Shown here: positions 1-10,769 of the stretch, piece by piece | Layout: the number at the start of each line of letters is the position of its first letter | How positions within the stretch are numbered: position 1 is the first letter of the stretch | Assembly: GCA_904066235.2 (NCBI GenBank) | Contig: CAJFCV020000003.1 | Span: forward strand, 1,054,001 to 1,118,000 | DNA: 64,000 nucleotides | Origin: Bursaphelenchus xylophilus | Lineage: Eukaryota > Nematoda > Chromadorea > Rhabditida > Aphelenchoididae | Reading direction: 5' to 3' | Program-made: the position numbers and the translations under genes | Notes under the pieces: model-generated | Database searches by the model: none | What the model saw: only the letters and a program-made list of their open reading frames with translations | What the model was told of the DNA's origin: nothing

Positions 1-930
1 CGATTCCCGGTGGCTGCAAATGGCAGAAAATGGACTGTAAAAGGGCGGAAACTTGGAAAAAAGGGAAAATAAATTACAGAAAATTAATTTTATGCTACTT
101 AGGACCAGTTTAAAAGTTTTTGCAGGAATTCCGCATAAATTACGGTTTTTATGGAAAACGCCTCACAGCATTCGTAAGATCGCCTAAAATGGCAACTAAA
201 GGGTTGTGGTGAATGTACATAACGCGTGCTATGCAATATTCATCATATCCGCCGAGGAATGTAATACAAAACAAAATAAAACAATTATTTGGTTTTCAGA
301 TGGAAGCACGCATGTTACAGTCCCGTAATTTAGCCTCTGTTCCTTATGAATTGAGTCTTCATGTAGATTTATCATTAGAGCGTCCACGCGCTCCGTTTTT
401 TGTGGGATACGCAAGACGGCCTAAGTTTTGCAAGCTGTGTGGTCCCGGTGCTGTTAGGGAATCTTATATGACTTTTTGTGAATCTTATATGACTTTTTGG
501 TCAAATATTGTTCCGTTCGATAAACCTCGGCCGCAGCTCGCCTTCTTAAAATCCCGAATTTGAAAGAAAGCCCAGGCTATCCCAAAAATTTAACGAAATA
601 AGCAGAAATGGACTTATTTCGTAGTAGGAAGCCTCAGTAACCTCTTCTGTAAATTTTAACCAGATTTCTCCACTTTCCGGCAAGCTATAAGACGTTTTCC
701 ATAAAAACCGTAATTTATGCGGAATTCTTGCAAAAACTTTCAAAATGGTCCTAAGTAGCATAAAATTAATTTTCTGTAATTTATTTTCCCTTTTTTCCAA
801 GTTTCCGCCCTTTTACAGTCCATTTTCTGCCATTTGCAGCCACCGGGAATCGAACCTGGGTCGCCAGATTGATAATCCTGGCGCACAACCACTATACTAT
901 AGAGGTTGGGCCACGGAATTTTGAACATAT
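1..930. repeat. Foldback element with tRNA-like end, cut by window edge
   Basis: Bases 1-175 are the reverse complement of about 655-855, so the block folds back on itself around base 420. The right arm continues into a tRNA-like sequence (829-912). The left arm starts inside the matching tRNA-like part, so the left end lies outside the window. No credible coding frame is present in the loop (176-655). The type of transposon is not recognised. Confidence 0.6.
829..912 (-). tRNA. tRNA-like sequence, probably non-functional
   Basis: On the minus strand the D-arm and A-box region (TATAGTATAGTGGTT) and a B-box (GGTTCGATTCC) are intact and look like tRNA-Asp. The acceptor-arm halves do not pair, the anticodon loop is about 10 nt instead of 7, and one T-stem pair is mismatched. 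It forms the end of a foldback repeat. I read it as a tRNA-derived pseudogene rather than a working tRNA. Confidence 0.45.
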
Positions 931-1487
931 TTTACATGTATCCGAAGTAGAATCTTATGCTGATTCCGAATCTGCAATAAAATCCTGTGGCATTTTTGAT
1001 CTAAAGAAGTTATGGTCGATTTTTACCGACCGGATTACAGTATGACCATGTTACAGTAATCTGACGGTAAAAAGGCTACGATTTTCAGATTCCTGGGTGT
1101 CAAAAACCCCTGTATGCCAGGTTTGATCTCTGTTGTCGGATCACATCGGCCTCCAGAGGCTTCGAAGTATAAAAACGTATTTTGTAAAAAATATGCCTTC
1201 CGGGCATAATTGGGCAAAAATATTTTTAGCTTTTCTTCCACAAGTGCTACCGACTATTTTAAGCCAAAAATCTCAAAATCGATTTTTTCCTAAGACCGGG
1301 CCCCACTGCTGGCTGACGCAGTGACTCAAAAATCGTGTTTTAAGTCAAAAGCAAAGACTACGACGTCGTGCGTCGCTTTGAATCATCGCTCGGAAAGATG
1401 GGAACGAACTTGCATTGAGATGCACAGTGCAGAGTCGCAAAAAACTCCAAGGACTTTTTATCATTGTATTTTACTTTGCCACTAAAA

Positions 1488-1629
1488 TCAGTCTGTCGGG
1501 AAAATAATGAGCACAATGTCGCTGCGCCGGTCACGCAAAAAGCAGTTTGTCGCGACACCATTAATTTTCTCGGCGGCGATGCGATTTTCGATGCGACAGA
1601 GTGCTCATTATTTTCCCGACAGGCTGATA
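1488..1629. repeat. PalA palindromic MITE
   Basis: Near-perfect inverted termini (left CAGTCTGTCGGGAAAATAAT, right ATTATTTTCCCGACAGGCTG) enclose about 95 bp of self-complementary sequence. It lies just past the stop codon of the DRAM-like gene. Confidence 0.8.
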
Positions 1630-1668
1630 TTACATTTATTTCCACCTCTCCTTTCAATAATTTATACT

Positions 1669-4288
1669 TTAATCACGTTTCTGAGTTTCTAAATTTCCAT
1701 TCAATAATTCGCTGTGCTTGATGGAAACCAGCACTGGCCTTCGGTTCTCCTCCACCAAATATCGTTGCTGATCCTTTGTGAGAGTGTTGATTTCGAAGGT
1801 GCTCAATTCGTAGCACAAAGACGCTATGATCACAAAGAACCCAACAGCAAGGACCCATTCGGCCAATGCCGCAACAATGTGGTTGAGGTACTCCTGGAAA
1901 AGAGAGTTTTCTCATACAGTGGGGGACCTGATTCAGTGGCAAAAAACGTACTTTTTTGCATCCGGGAAGTGTCAAAAAATGTTGCAAAATACCTCCCTCT
2001 CCAAGTGAAAAAAACTGCAATTTCAAAAGCACGCCCGCTCTTTTTGTGAGGGAAAGAGCGCGCTCTTCGAAACGGAGTTTTTTCACTTGTAGAAGGAGGT
2101 ATTTTGCCACATTTTTTGATAATTCCCGAATGCAAAACTGTTCGTTCTTTGCCACTGGATCAGGTCCGCCACTGTATCCGGGCGTTCCATGAACCAAGCG
2201 GGCTTACATAATGATCCGGCTTGTAGCGGAAGATCCCGGTGTCTTTTGGGAATTCCGGTGCTTTTGGCTTTGTTCCGTCGGATAATTTTCTGACAAAAGG
2301 TCTTTCATACAACGCCATTTCATCTAAAACAACCTTATTACAAAACTTCAAGGAAATTCGTATTTTAAAAAACACAAAAAATCCGTACGCAATGTCAGCG
2401 ACGCTGTGACAATCAACGCCAACAGAATTCTGAAAACTGTCAGCGCCTTTGGCGAGAATTTCGGTCGCATCACCACCGACACCACCACATAACACCAGAC
2501 ATATATCATGCCGCACAGAAAGGCAATAGTCGCCCCAAGGCCGTGAGCGATGGGCACCGTGCTGAGCTGGAAGTTGGCGACAACTGCCGTGCCGACGCCG
2601 GAAATCATGCCCACAACCAACATGAACCAGACAACTGCACGGAATTTGGTTTGAGGCCCACGATGAAAGTGGACATATTGGATCAGCTGGTAATGCCGAG
2701 CGAAACAAGTGAGAAACCCTGAAATTTCAGGTTTGAAATATCGCGAGGGCCTATCACGTCAAACTGAGATAAGCTAAAGCAGTCCGGTGAAGGAATTGGC
2801 AATTTGCCAAAAAAGACGCGAAAAAACGTTTTGTCGGGGAAGAAATGGGGAATTTTTGGGGCGCGAGAGTACGCTTTTGCGGGTCTTTTTTCTCTCTTTC
2901 TCTGCGAAATCAAGACGAAGTGTAAAAAACCGATAGCGAAGAGTCTATTCCGGTCACCGGACTCCTCAGTTTGACGTGCCTATGTCCGGTGGTTTGAAAC
3001 TTGAGGATGATTGCAAACTACTCTTTACTACCGATTACCAAGAAACATTTAATGCGGAATGCTACGTTTTGTGCCACTGAATCAGGTCCGCCACCTTACA
3101 ATTCAGGACGATTTCCAGTATTTCAAAGGGCTTCTCATGGCTTCCAGGAAGCATTACGAATACCGCCAAATGTCTACCTCTCCACGAACCAGCGCTATTT
3201 TTTGTCAGAGAGGGAGACATTTGAGGGTACAGTGACGGACCTGATTCAGTAGCAAAAAACGTACCATTTTGCATCCGGGAAGCATAAAAAATGTAGCAAA
3301 ATACCTCCCTCTCCAACTAAAAAAGTCTCAGTTTTGAAGAGCCCTTTCCCTCACAAAAAGAGCGGGCTCGATTTTGACATCGGAGTCTTTTGACTTGGAG
3401 AGGGAGGTATTTTGCTGAGTTTTTGATACTTCAGTGTTTTAAATGGCTTCCTATTACTTACAGGAAGCATTCCGAATACCGCCAAATGTCTACCTCTGTT
3501 CAAAGCAGAGCTATTTTTTGTCAGAGAGATAAGAATTTGGCGGCAGTCGGAATGCCTCCCGGATGCAGAGATTTTTCGACCTACGCCCTATGTTCTAAAA
3601 CTGCCATAAAAAATGTTCCGTCAATTAATTTTTACTGGCTCCATCAGCGCCTTCTGATAACACATAACGCAAAAAATTAATTTATCATTTGCACAAAACT
3701 CACACTACAGGACCTTAAAGAATCAAAATTACTTGACCTATTTTAGCCCCGTGAAAACGTTTCGAGACGACCGCAATGCCTCGGGAAGCGAGATACACAA
3801 ACAAACAAAAAACATACAAAAGAACGACGAGAAGTTCAGAAGAATTCCAAATATGCAACTTTCCGGAGCCAGAGATCCACCATCGCTGTAAAGATAACAA
3901 TATCAGTCTGTAGGGAAAATAATGAGCATAATGTCGCTGTGCCGATCGCTTCGCTGAAGTGAAAATGAATATAAAATCAAACTTCCTTTCACTTCAGCGA
4001 CACGATAGGAATGAGCGACATTGTGCTTATTATTTTCCCGACAGACTGATACAAAACATCTTTGTGTCAGATTTCCTACCTTATGAACGAAAACCAAGCC
4101 TCTTGATGATCGTTAGCAACACTAATAATGTATCCCGCGACAAACGCGAGGATCCCAAAAAATGCCGACAAAAGTGGGAAAATCGGCGTCCACAGGTGCA
4201 GGACCGGCTTGTGAACGTGAACTCGGCCCACAAACGCCTCGTCAAACACCCCGATTTTAGCGGCAGGCATCAAGTTCGAATGCAACAC
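1669..4288 (-). CDS. DRAM/FRAG1-family multi-pass membrane protein
   Basis: Five exons on the minus strand: 4288-4080, 3885-3818, 2718-2389, 2323-2208 and 1893-1669. Phases agree at all four junctions and the product is 315 residues, close to the family length. Hydrophobic segments: one in exon 1, one across exons 2-3, three in exon 3 and one in exon 5 (AEWVLAVGFFVIIASLCYEL). The stretch GGSLAPESCIFGILLN matches the hallmark between the first two membrane spans of DRAM proteins, which act in lysosomal membranes and promote autophagy. FRAG1/PGAP2 proteins share the fold and act in the Golgi, so the subfamily is not fixed. Intron 1 holds a PalA copy, intron 2 PalB pieces and intron 4 a complete PalB. 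Methionines at codons 1 and 7 are both possible starts. Family assignment is firm; function is inferred. Confidence 0.82.
1915..2176. repeat. PalB palindromic MITE (Tc1/mariner-like)
   Basis: Complete copy from TACAGTG to CACTGTA with long inverted arms, inside intron 4 of the DRAM-like gene. The TA-flanked TACAGT ends are typical of Tc1/mariner elements. No coding capacity. Confidence 0.8.
3060..3098. repeat. PalB end fragment
   Basis: Right-end sequence of PalB (GCCACTGAATCAGGTCCGCC) without its partner arm, in intron 2 of the DRAM-like gene. Confidence 0.55.
3229..3460. repeat. PalB copy lacking its right end
   Basis: Starts with TACAGTGACGGACCTGATTC and keeps both inner arms, but degenerates after about 3435. 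Lies in intron 2 of the DRAM-like gene. Confidence 0.65.
3901..4051. repeat. PalA palindromic MITE
   Basis: Inverted ends TATCAGTCTG and CAGACTGATA flank the usual GTCGCT..CAGCGAC core. It fills most of intron 1 of the DRAM-like gene, ending about 30 bp before the exon 1 donor. Confidence 0.8.
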
Positions 4289-4622
4289 CCGCTTTCAAGG
4301 CGCATTCTCCAAATGCAAAGCCTCGCCCCGGGCTGATAAGAAAAGCCGAGACGCGAAAAGATTATTTTTCGACGAAGGAGTGACTCATTTTAGAGGTTTA
4401 CAAAACCCTGACAACAGCTTATGAGTTGAAGACACTTTATGGAGCGTGATTTTGGAATAAAAAAGGTTAATGATCACGAAATGGGATAGCCTTCGTTTTC
4501 ACAGGATTTTTGGAGAAAAGGTGCGGAGATAAAAAAATAAAAGAGCAGTAGAAAACATCAGAACATAGCAAAAAATTACATAATAAACCCTAACTGCCCT
4601 TGTAATTATCTAACAAGGGCAG

Positions 4623-5377
4623 TTCGGGTTCAACACAAAATTGATCGATACGGGGCGTAGGTAAGTGGATACACAAAGAAAGTTTTTAAGAAGTGCCTAC
4701 GAGGCTTGGCAAAGCCGTTGGATGGCCGCCAGACGCTCGGCGAAGGCTCGGCGGAGACTTGGCGCAGACTTGCAATATGCCCACTTTTTCTAATTTTAGC
4801 TAGTATTATACTAACTTTACTTTTCTTTACCCCGACTTATTGTAACATATTAAAGGCCAAAATTTGCGGCAAAAAACGAAGATCCGTAACTTTTCTTTAG
4901 ATATTATTGATGTGAGTACATGTAAACTACCTCAAAATAGGTGAAGGCTATCCTAGGACCTGATCAATCTTATTATTTGTACTAACCAAGCCTTCGGTTC
5001 GTCGCTGTGGGAGGGCAAGAGAAGGCCTAGTTAGCAGAAATAATAAGATTGATCGGGTTCTAGGATAGCCTATCACCAATTTTGAGGTATTACATGTACT
5101 CGCATCAATAATATCTAGATAAAAGTTACGGATCTTCGTTTTTTGTCGCAAATTTTGGTCTTTTATATGTTACAATAACTCAGGGTAAAGAAAACTAACG
5201 TTAGTAATAGCTAAAATTAGGAAAGGTGGGCATATTGCAAGTCTTCGCCAAGTCTCCGCCGAGCCTGTGCCGACCATCCAACGGCTTTGCCAGACCTCGT
5301 AGGCACTTACTGCAACCTTTTTTTTGGGTATCCACCTGCCAAATGCCCCCTATCGATCGATTTTGCGTTGAACCGAA
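4623..5377. repeat. Palindromic element, about 755 bp
   Basis: Left arm 4623-4975 is the reverse complement of 5030-5377, for example TTCGGGTTCAACACAAAATT against its complement at the right end, around a short centre near 5005. The arms carry GC-rich AAAGCCGTTGGATGG and GCCGAGCCTTCGCC motifs. These recur at 32768-33765, 37490-37570, 53150-53450 and 62700-62960. No transposase frame. Confidence 0.7.
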
Positions 5378-5453
5378 AAGTCGAAGCGCCAAATTTAGTA
5401 AAAATTGGATTTTTTCAAAAAAAATCGTTCATTTTACATTTTGAAAACCTAAA

Positions 5454-8400
5454 ATGGGGTCGAAAACTTCCCAAATACAGCGAAAACATGCTGATGATGT
5501 CTACGATACCTATATAACACGTTGGGATTTTTTCCCAACGCACAGTGCATTCTTTCAAGGTCCCGCTGGAACTGTCGTTACTGCCTTCAGATTCCATCCC
5601 AAGTATGTCTAGACTACTTTAAATTCGATTCTAAGGCTATTCTATAATTTGGGACCAAGATCCGCGCAATTGTGGAAAATTATGGCTAAAATTATATTAC
5701 TCTTGATATCAAAACCAAAAAAAAATGTTTCAGAGTCCACTATACATCCCACCAAACCAAGGAAACACGAGTACTTGAAGATTTGGTCTACGTCTTTGGC
5801 AATAATAAGCGGAAAGGCCTGATTCCGGTTATCTTTTTGCAGCTATTCAACAAAATTGGACGCCCTTTTGGTGCTCTAGGTGCAGTTATTGATCAATGTT
5901 CGCCCAGAAAAGAGATTATTGAAGCCAGGTAAGTAAATAAGACCGATTTTCTTACCATAGGACTTTTTCTGCATTTTCCCCGCCTAATTAGCGATTTTTA
6001 TCAGCTGCAGACTGCGCGAGGCATTTTATACGATGGAAGCTGTTCGAGTGTTTAGGAGCTTCGGAAATCGAGCTTTCTTGTTATTACCAGTCGGTTTTTG
6101 TAGTAAAGTCGGCTTTTCAGATGGTTTTTACCGCGTGTATCATTCGCTGAGGTCTCAATTTACTTCGCCGAAAATGTGATCGAAGCTGGATCATGGTTAG
6201 TGTGCAATCCCCAGGAAACTGAGCCAATTTCCAACCGATGGGCCGAGTATTGGCTCGCAATAAAGACCTACGATGGTCATCCGCAACGAACGATCGAGAT
6301 TTTTGAGAATTCGCGGAAATGGAATCGAAAAATTGCGGAAAAATGTTCGTTGGAGCCGCGGAAATTGAAATTCTTGAAGGAGACGGCTAAAGACAAGGAT
6401 GAAACGGATGGAAATCATAAGGAAGAGAAGGAGTATGGGTTAGAAGAGCTATGGAAGCAGTCGGCAATGGAATCGGGCAATGAAAAACAGGAGTTTTTGG
6501 TGGATCTAATTGACAACTACCTGAAGCGAGAAAAAGATGGACGGAGCGTAGCTAGGAATGCTTCTCGTACAGCGCCTTTGGTCTCAAGAGATGCGCAGAA
6601 GGACGGAGATTTAGACGGTGTTGAGGGCAAGACTCTGCCTTTGGGTAGACTCGTGAAATGTGAGTTTTTGCTTTGTTGTTCATGGTTTAGATAAGAAACT
6701 TTAAGAAAACAATGAAACCTGGGTTATTTCTGCTGGGAATTGAAAGAAATTGCGTAACTAGTTGATGGACTATCAGTTTATCGCAATTTTACGTCAATTC
6801 TAGTCTAATTTCACATAGTTTTCTCGACATTGTTTATTATGAAGATGCCAATTTGAGATTTTGATCAGAAATTGTAATACAAAGGTTCAGATACCTAGTT
6901 TTTATTGATTTTTAGTGGCCAACAAGACCCTTTCGACACCTGGAAAAGCTCCGAACCCCAGCACTAACGCCAGAAAATCTGCTGGAACGGATGAGAAAAA
7001 AATGGAAGGAAGCTCTGATAAAGTAATATAATTTTTGATAAAAAGCAGTGTAATTATGGTTGAAATTTGTTGTAGATGCTATAGAAGCAATGTTTTAGGT
7101 CCAAGCCGGCAAGGACGTGAATAAATCTGCGCAAAATCCGGCCGCAACTCCCCTAAACTCTATTACGACAAATGAAAATCCTGCCGGCCCGAAAAGTATT
7201 GAGCCAAATGTCATAAAGAATACTGTAAACTCAATCAAGAAGCTGATTACCGACTCTTTACCAGCCACTCTCGATCCTCCACCACCTGTAATTTTCCTCC
7301 GGATCAAGAGGACCGAGTAAGTCGTGTTTAATATTATTGCTTATAACTTTTAGAACGGGTCGGTTTTATTTGTTCAAGCCGCATGAAGAGACGTTTCCAA
7401 GTATTTACCATCTACTGAACGCGTATACAGGTCATTCGTTGCCGTTGGACACCAATTTTCCGGTGATTTTGGGAGAGCCCGTCAGGTATCATGAACGAGA
7501 ACAAATCGGTATACCACCGATCGGATTGCCCGTCCCAGCCCCTGTCCGGCCGACTATGCGTTGCATAGGTCTTGTCAATTCTCCAGCTCCATTGTGGAAG
7601 GAGAAGAAGGCGGATTTGGGGAGCAATGGACCGTTGAATGTTGTACCATACCAGTCTAATGCTTCGGTTTATACTTTTGTTTATACTGCAAAGCAGGCGA
7701 GGAAAATTGGAGTCACTTCGCCACTGGGCGAAAGCTTCTTTGGAAAGGTTCAAGCGGGACGAAAGTCTTTCAAATCGGTCTTCAAATACTTGAAGGATGA
7801 CTATATTAACCATGAGCAGTTCCTCAAAGACCTGATGAAACTTTATTCAAGCACTCGAACTCGTCAGGGATTTGTGAAGTGAGCTTTTAGAAGCTCTTTT
7901 TATCTCATTTTCTTTATTTTTTGATAATAATTTTTTCAATTCAGACCAGGAGATCACATTTATATCCCAACAGGCCTCAATTTTCTAGCCAAAGTCACTG
8001 GATTTGATATTGTATCGGCCAAAAAGTGGATTGCATTCTCTCATGCGGGATTGTACTCGGTCCCAGAGGTCATGAAATTGTGGGGTGATGAAGGGAAACT
8101 TCTTTATTGGCGAGGAAAAATCGAAATTGTCCATCAGGTAGCAAGTGTAATATAAATTTTTGTTATTTTTAGGTTGCGGCCGCTATGATGCATCTGGAAC
8201 AGAATGGATTGTGTCATAGAGCCCTCAAGGCGTCGAATGTGATTGTAAAAGAGGCGGGAGAATTTAGTTGGAGAGTTGTTGTGACCGATTTTTTGTTGCC
8301 ATACAGCTTTTTGGTGGTAGGTTGGAAATTTTTGATTTTTTTTTGTTCTTAGGGGAGAGTGGAGGATTTCTTCAAAGATTATGGTATTTTAGACCGTATC

Positions 8401-8887
8401 AAAGAAGCCAAGCGACTACATTACCTTGCATTGGCGCTGGATGGCTCCAGAAAGTCTGGAGAAATCGCAGTTTGATATCATTTCCGACGTCTGGGCATTT
8501 GGTTGCACAAGTTTTCAGATTTTGACATGGGGAAAAGAGCCGTGGAGCTATGATAATGATGTGAAAACTCCTGTGGATGTATTGGAAAAGATCAAGAATG
8601 GCAAAATGATGAAGTTTGGATCAGAAAAACAGCGGAAAATACCGTATTATCTCAAAAAATTGATTGAAATCTGCATGAATAAGGCTGAAAAGGCAAGTTT
8701 TGATGAGATAATGAAATTGATGATTTAGGAAAGACCGTCTTTCCAAAAGCTCCATAACTACTTGAGTATCCTGCTTTATGACGCCACCAAACCCATGGGA
8801 CGAACGATTTATGAGAATTTGATCGGTGGAAATAAGGAATTCCAAAAAACCGCGAATATTCCGGCGTCTCAAAATGCAGGAAAATAG
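5454..8887 (+). CDS. SH2 plus kinase-fold protein, likely pseudokinase
   Basis: Ten exons: 5454-5602, 5734-5928, 6121-6659, 6916-7022, 7099-7316, 7354-7878, 7945-8137, 8173-8316, 8393-8692 and 8729-8887; 842 residues. Residues 116-175 match the first half of an SH2 domain (WFLPRVSFAEV...GSWLVC), with Cys143 where the phosphotyrosine-binding Arg of FLVR should be. The second half (TGRFYLF...ETFPSIYHLLNAY, about 404-432) follows after a polar insert of some 220 residues. The kinase fold runs from a glycine loop (GESFFGKV, from 528) through Lys547, CHRALKASN (Ala659 replaces the catalytic Asp of HRD) and TDFL (Asp681 kept, Gly replaced by Leu) to RWMAPES and SDVWAFG. It therefore looks unable to transfer phosphate or bind phosphotyrosine normally and may act as a scaffold. 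The first 115 residues match nothing I recognise. Intron 9 is only 36 nt with a GC donor. The exon 8/9 junction is the least certain. Confidence 0.72.
8693..8728 (+). other. 36-nt GC-AG intron
   Basis: The reading frame runs ..NKAEK then, across this gap, ERPSFQKL, which is the conserved end of a tyrosine-kinase fold. The donor is AAG|GCAAGT and the acceptor is TTTAG. Reading through meets a stop codon at 8726. The length is a multiple of three and unusually short even for a nematode. Confidence 0.7.
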
Positions 8888-8979
8888 AAAGTAAAGTATG
8901 AAAATGTAGATTGTAATTCATTGATTATGGCCAATAGTCATCATTTTTGGCCACGGCAGCGGCTTGCGTAACGGTCGGA

Positions 8980-9028
8980 CCATGTTATACGATGAAAGGT
9001 CCCAGAAACTTTTCGTCGTATAACATGG
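8980..9028. ncRNA. Hairpin 1 of four-hairpin array
   Basis: CCATGTTATACGATGAAA pairs with TTTCGTCGTATAACATGG across a loop of about 13 nt. The 18-bp stem has one G-U type pair. The stem core is shared with the next three hairpins. It may be a small-RNA precursor or a short palindromic repeat; the sequence alone does not decide. Confidence 0.4.
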
Positions 9029-9123
9029 GAGCAAATGCGTTATTAGGTCAAAAATGCAAAATTGGATTGGTTGTGGTGTCCATTTTGGATTTATTCTTGG
9101 TTGAATTTATCAGAAATGGCTTG

Positions 9124-9177
9124 TACCATTTTATACGATGAAAGATGTCAGGGTATATTTTATCGTATAAAATGGTA
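9124..9177. ncRNA. Hairpin 2 of four-hairpin array
   Basis: TACCATTTTATACGATGAAA pairs with TTTTATCGTATAAAATGGTA. The 20-bp stem has one wobble and a loop of about 13 nt, close to the dimensions of a nematode pre-miRNA. Confidence 0.4.
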
Positions 9178-9274
9178 GTAAAACATTGCATCACGTAAAA
9201 TATAGAAGATGTAAGGCCGTATGGTCTACTTGATGTGTTTTATTACCAAAAAAATTTTTTTGACACCATGTAGA

Positions 9275-9323
9275 TCATTTTATACGATGAAAGTTCTCCG
9301 GAGGCCTTTCATCGTATAAAATG
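9275..9323. ncRNA. Hairpin 3 of four-hairpin array
   Basis: CATTTTATACGATGAAAG pairs perfectly with CTTTCATCGTATAAAATG. The loop contains a further small palindrome, CTCCGGAG. Confidence 0.4.
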
Positions 9324-9421
9324 GCGGTCTAGTGGACCCTTACGCAAAAAAATTAAAACTGAGTTGTGCGTAGTCTGTATGTGATATTCACTTTTCTTGG
9401 AATGATCAAACACATTTTTAG

Positions 9422-9475
9422 ACCATTTTATACGATGAAAGTTGTTCGATCATGTTTTATCGTATAAAATGGTTG
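9422..9475. ncRNA. Hairpin 4 of four-hairpin array
   Basis: ACCATTTTATACGATGAAA pairs with TTTTATCGTATAAAATGGT with one wobble. Start-to-start spacing of the four hairpins is 144, 151 and 147 bp, while the sequence between them is not visibly repeated. Confidence 0.4.
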
Positions 9476-9479
9476 AAAA

Positions 9480-10045
9480 GGTGACAAAAAACAAAGTTAA
9501 GACAACATTTAGTTTTTGTAAAATCAGCCTCCGTGATCTCAAATTTTCATGGTATTCTCGTAAAAGTTTTAATGACATAATTCGCACTTGTTGTGAGGTA
9601 CAGACATCATTCCTCTTTGTCACGCCATTCGCCAAAATCTGGCTACGGCTTTCCTTAGGGTCAAAATTTAAACAATGAAACCTTGTTTTACTTTTCACGA
9701 AAGAACTTTGTAATGTTAAATGCGGCACATTTTCGCGGTAAAAGCCGCGAATATTTCGTCTTCGGATTAAATACGATGAAGTCCTGTGTCGCGACTCATG
9801 TTTGCCAACACAGAGTACACGCTCGCCCAATATTTAATATCTTGATTAAATTACCGTCATTGACACTTATGCTTATCAATTATGTTTGTTTCGGGCACAG
9901 CTGAGTCAAGAAATTTTGGTTCAAATGTCTCTAAATTATTTCATGTTAACATGCCGGTTCCCACGTTATTGTCCCGGAAGTCATTAGCGTAATTGTTGAA
10001 CCCGGGTTTTTGCCTCCTGGCTGATGTCTGGAAGCTAAATATCAC
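9480..10045. other. Intergenic, nothing recognised
   Basis: AT-rich sequence between the hairpin array and the PalA cluster. No coding frame, RNA or repeat is recognised here. Confidence 0.5.
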
Positions 10046-10207
10046 ATACGTTCAGTCGGTAAAAAATAATGAACACTTTGTTGCATCGAAAGTTGCACCG
10101 CCGCCGAGAAAATGAATTGTGTCGCGGGAAAATCAAATTGCTTTTCACTTTGGCGACGTGATCAGCGCAGCGACATTTTTGCTCATTATTTTCCCGACAG
10201 ACTGATA
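10046..10207. repeat. PalA palindromic MITE
   Basis: Diverged left end and good right end (CATTATTTTCCCGACAGACT). It abuts the next palindrome at a shared ACTGATA. Confidence 0.7.
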
Positions 10208-10304
10208 CTAGTCGGCGCAAAAAGTCCTGAGAATTGAAACAGAGCTGGGTTTGCCCGTTTTGTTGTGGCGTGTCGCTGCTCTCAGGACTTTTTGCGCCGA
10301 GTAT
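10206..10304. repeat. Short palindrome between two PalA copies
   Basis: TCGGCGCAAAAAGTCCTGAG and its reverse complement enclose about 50 bp. The same left end recurs near 25272. It sits exactly between two PalA copies. Confidence 0.6.
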
Positions 10305-10459
10305 CAGTCTGTCGTTAAAATAATGAGCACGATATCGCTGTGCCGATCGCGTCGCTGAAGTGAAAAGCAATTTGATTTTGCCGCGACACATTCATTTTCT
10401 CGGCGGCGATGCGATTTTCGTTGCGACCGAGTGCTCATTATTTTCCCGACAGACTGATG
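10303..10459. repeat. PalA palindromic MITE
   Basis: Complete copy with ends TATCAGTCTG and CAGACTGATG and the typical TCTCGGCGGCGATGCGATTT inner arm. Confidence 0.8.
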
Positions 10460-10767
10460 GTAACACCTCGGTCTGTCGGGATTTGGTATAAAATGGCAAA
10501 TTTCGATTTTCAACATGTATAGTTTCACCCATTTCTGTAGTTTACCCTATAATGCAGGGTCTAACATTTTAAATACTGTTGCCTGCTGTGCTACGCACGA
10601 TTATTAGCTTCTCCAGTTAATTATCGGGTTGAAAATTGTCTAATAACCATGTTGTGTCGGTTTCCTGTCAACATATTACTAAATTAAAGGTGAAAGACTA
10701 AAACAGTGTTACCATTCCATTAGTTTTTCGTATATAATTTCGATACTACCGATTTACTGCACTAGTA
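10460..10767. other. Intergenic, nothing recognised
   Basis: AT-rich stretch between PalA and PalD copies with no gene or repeat that I can recognise. Confidence 0.5.
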
Positions 10768-10769
10768 GT

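Noticed and set aside
829..912. Functional tRNA-Asp
   Set aside because: Acceptor halves do not pair and the anticodon loop is too long.
1673..2197. 174-codon minus-strand frame
   Set aside because: It runs through a PalB element and reads exon 5 of the DRAM-like gene in the wrong frame; the spliced model fits better.
8353..8392. Alternative exon start of the kinase-like gene at TTCTTAG|GGGAGAG
   Set aside because: It keeps a frame that cannot reach RWMAPES; the acceptor at 8392 does, in the phase set by the previous exon.
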